Origin: Macrostomum hystrix | Lineage: Eukaryota > Platyhelminthes > Macrostomidae | Direction of reading: 5' to 3' | Assembly (NCBI GenBank): GCA_950097015.1 | Contig: CATNEN010000002.1 | Location: forward strand, 4,061,001 to 4,125,000 | Length of the DNA stretch: 64,000 nt | In this document: positions 56,477-64,000 of the stretch, piece by piece | How positions within the stretch are numbered: position 1 is the first letter of the stretch | Layout: each line of letters opens with the position of its first letter | Translations under genes and position numbers: made by a program | Notes under the pieces: generated by a model | Database searches by the model: none | What the model was told of the DNA's origin: nothing | The model's input: only the letters and a program-made list of their open reading frames with translations

Positions 56477-59400
56477 CTAGCTCGTTGCTTGATAGCCGAC
56501 ACCGCAGCGTCTTGTAAAGTTGATGTTGCTCTCGTAGTCGAGAAATTTGGAAGCTCGCAGTGGATCTTTATTGTCCGTAAGTGTCGGAGCCTGTTGGTTA
56601 TCGATCGGTTTTTAGATGCTTGGATTGCTTGTTCTATACTTAATAATATTTTTTTTAACTTTTGCAAGTGACAGTATATTCCCGATCAGACTAGAGAAGG
56701 GTTCTGATTATATCATGTTGGTATTCTCGCAGTACTCTTTATAGCTACACAAACGAGTGCGTAGTTAATGCTTACTTTCAAATCAAATGATCTCACATGT
56801 TGGGAACTTTTCTAGAGCGCCCAATTTAGCAGGAGAATCTACCGCAGAATGATATGATTTAGCTGGAGCTCTCACCTGCAGGAAGATGCCCAACATGCCC
56901 ACAACGCTCGATAGGCCGAAGCAGTATAGAAAGATCCTGTCCAAAATCAGAGCAATGTACTTCCACTCCTCCTCAGTGTTAGAGACTGTCTCATTCTCCC
57001 GGATGCGTCTGGCGATGGAGCGGACGCCGCGCAGCGCTGACAGAATATTGGCCACGCACTCCCGATCTGCCCGACTGGCCCCGGGCAGATGGTAGCGACG
57101 AAGCCGACGAGACAGGCTGCTTCTTCTGCTGCCGCTGCCAGTGGCTCCGGAATCACTGTCGCTGTCCCCTAAGTGATAGAGCACTTCAATTCATTGAAGG
57201 AAAACCTTCTTGAAGGCAAACCTGCTTGAAGGCAAACCTTCTTGAAGGCAAACCTGCTTGAAGGCAAACCTGCTTGAAGGCAAACCTTCTTGAAGGCAAA
57301 CCTTCTTGAAGGCAAACCTGCTTGAAGGCAAACCTTCTTGAAGGCAAACCTTCTTGAAGGCAAACCTTCTTGAAGGCAAACCTTCTTGAAGGCAAACCTT
57401 CTTGAAGGCAAACCTTCTTGAAGGCAAACCTTCTTGAAGGCAAACCTTCTTGAAGGCAAACCTTCTTGAAGGCAAACCTTCTTGAAGGCAAACCTTCTTG
57501 AAGGCAAACCTTCTTGAAGGCAAACCTTCTTGAAGGCCAACTAAAGATACCTGAACGAGGCTCACCATCGTCATCTAAGGTTGATCGCGACAGTGTGTCA
57601 TCCACGAGCTTATCCTCTCCATCGCCAATGTCGGGCCGATCCATCAACAGCGGCCCAGGCAGCACCTGCAGAAATAGCCGCTTGGCCCAGACCGGCACCC
57701 TGTAGATGTCTGGGGGACTGTAGCGAACGTTTAGCACCACGGTGGACACGAACAGGGACAGGCTGATGAGGATCATTGTGAACAGCAGGTACTTTGTGAT
57801 CAGCGGCACAACAAGAGAAGTTGTGGGCGTCAGGTCGAACACCAGCAGTAGAAACACAGTCAAGGCAAGTAGGATGAAAGTGCTCAATGTCATCTTCTCT
57901 TGCGTGTCGGAGGGCAGCAGAAACACGAAGCTGGTCAGACAGCTGATGGCAATGCAGGGTGCAATCAGGTTTGTACCATAGAATAGGGGCTGACGACGAA
58001 ACGTCACGCTGTGGTGTTTGGGATAGGCGGTGTATGTAATTATACGAATAATTAAATGGTTATAACTCAGCTTTATTGTAGTAAAAATGTACAGTAGAAA
58101 GCGAAGGAAGCTGTATATGTTATTTATTTGTTAAGCTAATCCCAATCGCCTCAACACCTTCAATGGGCTTTAACTGGAAGCATAGCGACGCTGCCCGCCC
58201 ATCAAAAATATTTGGCTCTCTAACTATGCATCGATTGCATAAAAATGCCACAACCTCCCACACTCACAGGAACGTGATGTCAAGGTAGGGCTCAACGCAA
58301 CAGGCGTATTTCACAATGTTCCTAGTTGCTGACACCCGCATTAGGTCCCACTCAGCGCTCTCCACATAGTCCGCCAAATCGATTGCGTAGTCGATATCCG
58401 ATTCGCAGTTGTCGAAATTGCGCCGATTTCTACCCTCGTCGTCGGCTTTCTGAGCCACGTGCCGCATGTCAATATGCAGGCCGTGGTAGGTCCACGTGCC
58501 CATCTTCAGCTTGCAGTCCTGCGTGTCGAATGGGAAGAATTCAACGTTGATGTCGCAGGAGCTGTCGTAGGTGATTGGTGGCTTCCACACTACGAGGCCT
58601 TTGTGGTTGACTTTGACTCTGGTGGAGGTGGCGCTCAGGTCCCAGTTGGTGCCAGTGCTGCAAGGTGGGGCAGTCATGCGTTTCGTGTCCTCAGTGAACT
58701 TCAGTTAACTTAAATCCATTCAGTAAGCAGCTAAATTTGATGCCCTAGGCTTAGGATTACTTTAATCCTCCCCTCCCCTAAACCTTTTACACTCTTGAAT
58801 CCTTCACTCCCCTGAATCCTTTACACTGTTGAATCCTCCCCTCCCCTGAATCCTTTACACTCTTGAATCCTCCCCTCCCCTGAATCCTCCCCTCCCATGA
58901 ATCCTCCCCTCCCCTGAATCCTCCCCTCCCCTGAATCCTCCCCTCCCCTGAATCCTCCCCTCCCCTGAATCCTCCCCTCCCATGAATCCTTCACTCTCCT
59001 GAATCCTTCACTCTCCTGAATCCTTCACTCTCCTGAATCCTCCTCTCTCCTGAATCCTCCCCTCCCATGAATCCTCCCCTCCCCTGAATCCTCCCCTCCC
59101 ATGAATCCTCCCCTCCCCTGAATCCTCCCCTCCCCTGAATCCTCCCCTCCCATGAATCCTCCCCTCCCCTGAATCCTCCCCTCCCATGAATCCTTCACTC
59201 TCCTGAATCCTTCACTCTCCTGAATCCTTCACTCTCCTGAATCCTCCTCTCTCCTGAATCCTCCCCTCCCATGAATCCTCCCCTCCCCTGAATCCTCCCC
59301 TCCCATGAATCCTCCCCTCCCCTGAATCCTCCCCTCCCCTGAATCCTCCCCTCCCATGAATCCTCCCCTCCCCTGAATCCTCCCCTCCCATGAATCCTTC

Positions 59401-60465
59401 ACTCTCCTGAATCCTTCACTCTCCTGAATCCTTCACTCTCCTGAATCCTCCTCTCTCCTGAATCCCAAACTCTCTTGAATCCTTCCCTTTCCTGAATCCT
59501 ACACTCTCCTAATCCCTCACTCTCCTGTGCTTCCAATGCGAGTTGAAATTACCATGGAGGTGATGCATGGGCTCCTAGTTTTTTGAATCGATAATAAGTC
59601 ACGCTGCTCCACTCACTTTGAGTACAAAACCACATCCGGTGTCCACAGGGCATCGGACGGCAGGATAATCTTGCTGATACCGTCATAGTCATTGGGGTCC
59701 CAGCGGAAGAAGGGATCGTGCCATTCCTGATAAACCCACAGGTTGAGCGATATTATCTGGTTCTTCTCGTCCACATTCATCAGCTGGACCAGACTGAGAT
59801 TCATGTACATTATCACTGGCTCGGAGACATTCGCTACTGGCCTGGCATACTTGTAGCCCTCGCGATTAGTGTAGAACCTTTTGTATAGCTGGTCCAGCGA
59901 TGGATCAACGTCACTAGCTGGTAATGGTACAAGCGGAAAATGTAAAAAACCAAACGTTCTTTTATTTTTTACCCTCCTATACCTATAGTACTTCGTACCC
60001 AGCTGTGAGATTGGTACCAGCATCAGCTAGGGTAGAAATTAAGGTAGGCTTGGCCAGTGTCCAGTGTACGGACTGAACAGTTGTACACGTGGCGCCTTTG
60101 GAAGCGTCACACATTAGCTGCGGCTGTGGCTGCACACGTGGCCATTTGGCCTAGGTGTCATTTCTGTCTATCCATCTATCTATAGGTTCGTTTTAAATAG
60201 TTGTACTTCGTTTTGGAGACTTTTCACTTCAATATGGTTGTTAGTCATAACTTCTGGAATGTACGTCTTTGGAGCCAGTGTACTCTGCGGCTTGCGTAAT
60301 CTTTAAGTTTAAACCAAAGGTTCCAAGTAAAACTAATTAGTCAATCAAATTCTCACCTGCTGGTTGAACAACTTTGCACAGGAGCAACAGGTAAGTGACT
60401 GCAAGCAGTACCAGCCATTTCTTGCCACACAGCAGGTGACCAAAATGATCAAACTCCGAAGCCAT
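56477..60465 (-). CDS. Nicotinic acetylcholine receptor, alpha-type subunit
   Basis: Pentameric ligand-gated cation channel subunit at the plasma membrane. Exons on the minus strand: 60357-60465, 59617-59917, 58268-58657, 57566-58008, 56876-57168 and 56477-56590; 549 residues, all phases consistent. Signal peptide: residues 1-36. Loop A region LWTPDVVLY; Cys-loop C171-C185 with FPFD inside; vicinal Cys256-Cys257 in YACCVEPY, the alpha-subunit hallmark. TM1 about 276-298; TM2 starts EKMTLSTFILLALTV with Glu at -1' and Leu at 9', predicting cation selectivity; TM3 about 337-357. A short Ser/Asp-rich cytoplasmic loop follows, then TM4 (to FLQ at 512) and a tail beginning APTLTDNKDPL. The last exon was found by its splice site and the conserved QAP junction; without it TM4 would read into non-homologous sequence. 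The donor at 57565 has an alternative at 57550. Confidence 0.93.
57190..57540 (-). repeat. 16-bp minisatellite filling an nAChR intron
   Basis: About 22 copies of CTTCTTGAAGGCAAAC (plus strand), with CTGCTTG variants. It occupies nearly the entire intron 57169-57565. The minus frame stays open from the TM3 exon through the whole array, encoding FAFKKVCLQEGLPSRR units, and stops just before the TM4 exon. Confidence 0.95.
58760..59520 (-). repeat. 16-bp minisatellite (CTGAATCCTCCCCTCC)
   Basis: About 47 copies in nAChR intron 58658-59616. A block with TTCACTCTC-type variants recurs at about 58983, 59183 and 59397, showing duplication of roughly 200-bp segments. The start (CTGAATC) resembles the FoxP intron array. 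Confidence 0.95.
59985..60165 (+). repeat. Dispersed repeat, copy B
   Basis: Contains GTACCCAGCTGTGAGATTGG, TACGGACTGAACAGTTGTAC and TTAGCTGCGGCTGTGGCTGC in the same order as copy A at 42140-42345. It lies in the first nAChR coding intron. Confidence 0.6.
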
Positions 60466-60625
60466 GCAGTGCTGAACTTAGACTGCTGCTAAGTCTGACG
60501 GAAGCATTAAGCCTTCCATTGCTTCTGGAAGTGAAACATCTACCGCAGATAATAACAGCAAGGAGCCAAAAGTTAACAGAATACCGATTCCGTTTAAACT
60601 TTGAGTACAGCCCACTAATAAGCCA
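60466..60625 (-). other. Probable nAChR 5'UTR exon portion
   Basis: On the minus strand a strong polypyrimidine tract ending TCTCTCTTTAG at 60626 makes a likely 3' splice site, followed by 160 bases to the ATG at 60465. A 62-codon frame from an ATG at 60666 spans this site and ends 13 bases before the real start. It begins inside the pyrimidine tract's intron side, so I do not treat it as a gene. Confidence 0.4.
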
Positions 60626-60665
60626 CTAAAGAGAGAAAAGAAAGAGAGAGAAGCTTGAGTCCACA

Positions 60666-61190
60666 TTGCAGCCTAGTACACTATCCCTCATTTACTGTTG
60701 GCCTCTCAATGTCTCTCGCTAAAGCCCAGCTCCACCCTGCCTGCACCCCTGCACTGACCAACCATCAGCAGCCATACCTGTTGGCGGAGAAGAACTGGCA
60801 AGTAAGACAGAGAGAACTAGCTCTATTAACTATGGAATAATAAAGCCAGATGCAGAAAATTACGGTACTTCAAGCAGACTATCAACAACCCCGCGACATC
60901 AACCTGTCTGCCCGCCTCTCTTTCTCGCTCTCTCACCTCCGAGCAATTAGCTTTACTACGAGCTATATGACAAAAAACGTTTCAAGAAATGGCCGTGTAT
61001 GCTGATGAAAGTCTCATCGCCTCATTTTCATGCCACGATATACCTGCTCTTCGGTTTCTCCTATCTGTCAGGTGTGCTCTGTGTTGTTCTCAGCTCGTTA
61101 CTGTTCCTCACTAAATGGCTATAGTCAGGTCCATCGCTAATTCATCCTTGTGTTTTTTTTAATTAAGATCAATGGTAAGATTCTGAGAAA
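60666..61190. other. Upstream of nAChR gene
   Basis: Intergenic or 5' intron sequence of the nAChR gene. Nothing recognised. Confidence 0.35.
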
Positions 61191-61194
61191 ACTA

Positions 61195-61525
61195 GACGAT
61201 AACCTATAGACGATGTCTATGGCTTTTATTTGATTCGTATAGACTGTAGGTGACGTCTATAGATTGTTGATAGTGTTTATCCATAGACCGAATGTGATAT
61301 ATCATTAGGTTCTAGTGGATGTCTATAGCTTTTTTGTGATGCCTATTGATTTGGCGTCTATAGATTGCATGTCATATCTATAGCTGAATCCTACACTTTG
61401 TGAATCCTGCACAAGTCTATAGATGAGGCCTACAGATTGTAGGCGACATCGATAGCTTTTAGAAGAGGTCTATAGATTTTTGTTAGTGTCTATAGATTGT
61501 ATGTGTTGTCTAGAAACTGTAGGTG
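61195..61525. repeat. Degenerate TCTATAGATTGTAGGTGA-type repeat
   Basis: About a dozen decayed copies of a unit around GTCTATAGATTGTAGGTGA with strong divergence. It ends next to the solo LTR. Confidence 0.6.
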
Positions 61526-61723
61526 GATACGGGTAGAAAAGTGCTAATGCATATTGTTGTATTCTTGAAGTAACGAATACAGAGATTCCGATTGTAGTGT
61601 TGGTAAATGTAAGTATAGCGCCGAAAGGAGCACTCGGCAGTCGACTGGATAAGCGTGTATTTGTAACAGCAGTATTATTAAATACTGGAAAGGTCTTGAG
61701 TGTGTGCACCGCGCGGGGGTTTC

Positions 61724-61731
61724 TATTTATA
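61724..61731 (-). promoter_or_regulatory. TATA box of solo LTR
   Basis: TATAAATA on the minus strand within CTATAAATAGAAA. Start of transcription would be expected about 25-30 bases downstream, near 61697. Confidence 0.7.
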
Positions 61732-61750
61732 GCCTGGGGAGCGAGTGGGA

Positions 61751-61849
61751 GAACTTTCTAGAAAGTTCTCATAGATAGCCCGCGGGGGAGGCGCAGAGAA
61801 GATTCTGGAAACAACAGAGTGTTATAACAAGTGGTAGAAAGTTCTAGAA
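61751..61849 (-). promoter_or_regulatory. Three heat-shock elements in solo LTR
   Basis: HSE pattern is alternating GAA and TTC with two-base spacing. A perfect four-unit site GAACTTTCTAGAAAGTTC lies at 61751-61768, about 20 bases upstream of the TATA box. Three-unit sites lie at 61798-61810 (GAAGATTCTGGAA) and 61837-61849 (GAAAGTTCTAGAA). Ten units in 100 bases is far above chance for a 5-base pattern of this kind. Confidence 0.75.
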
Positions 61850-61891
61850 AACTATTTACGGAATTATCGTAACGAAACCCACAACACATAT

Positions 61892-62963
61892 TCTGAGGAC
61901 TTCAATAGTGAATTACATTAGAACCATTGTTGTATTTTAGCTTGCGAAGTAATTTTCAGATAAAGAACAAGTCTGTGAACATGAAACATGGAAATGCATA
62001 AATTTCTGTTAATCTAAGAGTACAAAAACTCGACATACTGATAACGAATTGTCTGGAAAAGTCTTTAAAATAAAAAAAGATAAACATATTATTTATAGAA
62101 CAGGTATAAACTCTACTAGTTTGTTATCATGTTTGCTAACGCATGGTACGCCCCGGTCGAAAACCAACTTTTTTTCGTTTTGCTAATTTTATTCGCGCAA
62201 ACGTGAATCATACCTCAAGTTCCCCCACGCCTGTACATCATAGGGTGTACAGTGATATTCTAGCTATTAGAACATTCTACAAGGTACTAGAAAGCATGGC
62301 CCAATTGCGTGCGACCTGAAGTAAATATCGAGTCACAAAACCTTAAAAAATATGTACACTCATCCCTCCAATCCGTTGCAAGAACAAAAAAACGCAACAT
62401 TCATGGACAGTGACAGAGAAACATGGAGAGGCGTGAGCCGTACATATTTGGTTCCATGTTGCTTTTGTTAAGCAGCCATATTTTTTTGCTATTATAGCAA
62501 ATTACCAACCGTTTCATATTCCAAATCAGTTTATTTAAAAGCTCTATTGTCTGCAATTCTCTGTCACTGCAACTGCGATTTAGAAACAACACAGGTAAGC
62601 AATCTATGAACTGTCGCTTTTTATGACATTCTCGAGGTGCGATAAATTGAAAATAGTCTTAGCATCGTGTGTGTATATCATTTCATTGAGTTCTTGATTG
62701 TAATCGGCATGTATGTATTGCTTTAAAATTATGTACTCGTAATGCAAGATAGAAAGCTAAAGACTTGTTTTCTACCGTTACTAAGGACGCTTATCTAGGC
62801 TTGTTAAGTCCACCAGACCACCGAGCGCTGTGGCTTAGTGTCTGGTCTAACGTAGTTGTCGGATTATAATCCTCCAATTCTTCGCCTCTTTTGGGCCTTC
62901 GCCTTCGTCTTACGTTTTCATGTACTTTTAGTCCCCTTAACACATTAGTTGCAGCTAACCTTA
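61892..62963. other. Intergenic
   Basis: AT-rich. A tRNA-like fragment may lie near 62825-62885 (GCTGTGGCTTAGTGTCTGG), but no box B is convincing. No gene was seen. Confidence 0.35.
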
Positions 62964-63276
62964 TTTAATCCCCTGCTTGGCCCGGCCTATTGGCTATTAA
63001 TTCTAATTTATTATTTAATCGGCCTAGGCCGTTAAATGATTTAACGGCCTAGGCCGATTAAACATATAGTCTATGGTCACAGTTGCTGTAAACAGTTTTA
63101 GTAGTGCAATCTCGGGAGCCGGGCCAAGCTTTAGGATTAAATACTATAATACCCCCTGAACTCGTTGTCTATGGCCTAGGAACGCTTCGGACTGCGCTTC
63201 TGGGCCTCGGCCCAAGAAACGCGTCCTCAGCCGTTCGTAGGCCAAAGACAACGAGTTCAGGGGGGTATTATTCTAT
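62964..63276. repeat. Cluster of nested palindromes
   Basis: A perfect 23-base-arm palindrome with a 3-base loop at 63014-63062 (centre GGCCTAGGCCGTTAAA / TTTAACGGCCTAGGCC) lies inside looser arms 62964-62988 and 63119-63142 (GCTTGGCCCGGC / GCCGGGCCAAGC). Directly after, 63143-63276 folds on itself: AATACCCCCTGAACTCGTTG pairs with CAACGAGTTCAGGGGGGTAT, and the inner TTCTGGGCCTCGGCCCAAGA also pairs. Confidence 0.8.
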
Positions 63277-63535
63277 ACTTATTGTCTGTGACCTCATCAT
63301 TTGCGTTTACCACTTTTATATCTATGTACAAGACCACCTCTCCGTTACAGGTCTCAAGCGTGTCCATGTTCCTTTCTTTCTGCTTAAACTTTTTGCTTCC
63401 ACTGCCACTAAATAAACTCTATCCAAACTGCTAATTAGTTTGTTGTCCAAGCGACAGTACACTTAACTAGTTAAACATTTATGTAGTCAATAGATGGTAG
63501 TAACAGAATATCGAATTAACATCACCCACAGCAAA

Positions 63536-64000
63536 ATGGCCAGTAATTTGAAGCGATGCGACAGTTGCAGCCGGGAAATGAGCCATTGCGCCACGATCTA
63601 CTGCTTCAAGTGCGACAAGTCCTTCGATAAAGCTTTCGTTGTGAGCGATGGTTTAACTGGCACTGTTAAATGCCCAGAGTGCCGAGGTAGTTCTAATCTT
63701 TCTGAGATGCCAGATGACACTGGTTTGCTGTGCAAGTACTGCTTGGACGAAGCTTCAGTGAGTCTTCAGCGCTATGGTGCTTCTCAGGGCGAGAAGATTT
63801 TGTTAGTAATAATACATCAGAAATAATAATAAATAAGAAGTAATAATATTGGCTTCCATTTTGTTAACATTGCAGACTGACTCGCCAACAAGTCTCCAAG
63901 ACAAAGTGGATAGGCTCGCTCTTTCACTACCAAGTGGCAATTTGGTCGATGAAAATCGAGCAGTGCCATCAGTGCAACGCGCCTTGTCATTGCCGGCGCC
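63536..64000 (+). CDS. Cys-rich zinc-finger protein, N-terminal part (runs off window)
   Basis: Exon 1 is 63536-63757 (donor GTGAGT), exon 2 from 63876 to the window edge (acceptor AACATTGCAG), phase 0. The first 74 residues hold repeated Cys pairs: RCDSC, HCATIYCFKC, KCPEC and LLCKYC. These resemble B-box or zinc-ribbon arrangements seen near the N-terminus of TRIM-like proteins. Exon 2 is Ser/Leu-rich and unremarkable. With only about 115 residues visible the family cannot be fixed. The ATG at 63536 is preferred because it directly precedes the Cys region; an earlier in-frame start would add about 14 residues. Confidence 0.65.

Larger units (their letters stand above)
61555..61886 (-). mobile_element. 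Solo LTR with 5-bp target duplication
   Basis: 332 bp. On the minus strand it begins TGTTGTGGGTTTCG and ends AAGAATACAACA, so it has TG...CA ends inside a short inverted TGTTGT/ACAACA. It is flanked on both sides by CATAT (61550-61554 and 61887-61891), a perfect 5-bp target-site duplication. Inside is a TATA box (61724-61731) in LTR position, with heat-shock elements upstream. No internal retrotransposon sequence adjoins, so it is a solo LTR left by recombination. A 5-bp duplication fits Ty3/gypsy or BEL types. The intact duplication suggests it is fairly young. Confidence 0.88.

Noticed and set aside
56245-56667. 140-codon minus-strand frame after nAChR
   Set aside because: The conserved QAP junction and phase place the true last exon in another frame (56477-56590); this frame ends inside a foldback arm.
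60478-60666. 62-codon ATG frame just upstream of the nAChR start
   Set aside because: It runs across a strong polypyrimidine tract and acceptor at 60626, so its first part is probably intronic.
61470-61709. 79-codon frame starting downstream of the LTR TATA box
   Set aside because: It lies mostly within the R/U5 part of the LTR, crosses the LTR end into flanking DNA and has no recognisable motif.
62825-62890. Possible tRNA or SINE head (GCTGTGGCTTAGTGTCTGG)
   Set aside because: Box A-like only; the following sequence lacks a convincing box B and no second copy was seen.

Overview
This is a window of an animal nuclear genome. Genes are split by GT-AG introns, exons are GC-rich and the rest is AT-rich. 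The gene set is metazoan: a KASH-domain nesprin, a six-EF-hand calbindin-type protein, a FoxP transcription factor and a nicotinic acetylcholine receptor alpha-type subunit. A phosphoenolpyruvate synthase / rifampicin-phosphotransferase-like enzyme, an unrecognised helical protein and the 5' end of a small zinc-finger gene complete it. I infer an invertebrate, perhaps a lophotrochozoan such as a free-living flatworm; the species cannot be fixed from sequence alone.

Layout. 1-7160 (+): 3' end of a nesprin-like gene (spectrin-type coiled coils, then a KASH tail). 9705-30549 (+): calbindin/calretinin-like gene whose first intron is about 10.8 kb and holds a 5.6 kb purine-rich minisatellite. 32238-35795 (+): unrecognised gene whose 5' end is continuous with a 27-bp tandem array. 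37067-41631 (-): membrane-anchored PEP-synthase/RPH-like enzyme. 43462-50623 (-): FoxP, nine exons. 56477-60465 (-): nAChR subunit, six exons. 61555-61886 (-): a solo LTR with a 5-bp target duplication and a promoter rich in heat-shock elements. 62964-63276: nested palindromes. 63536-64000 (+): start of a Cys-rich zinc-binding protein that runs off the window.

The striking global property is tandem repetition. About twenty minisatellites with periods of 9-75 bp fill roughly 19 kb (about 30%) of the window. Most lie in introns, often starting within tens of bases of a 5' splice site or filling the intron. They create many long but spurious open frames. The exon models here were built by hand from splice sites, phase continuity and family motifs; all phases agree across every gene described. 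A tRNA-derived SINE family (three copies), a second dispersed repeat (two copies), a foldback element and the solo LTR are the interspersed elements seen.

No operon-like cooperation between genes is evident. Several are commonly neuronal or muscle genes in animals (nAChR, calbindin, FoxP), but that is family knowledge and not something the window shows.
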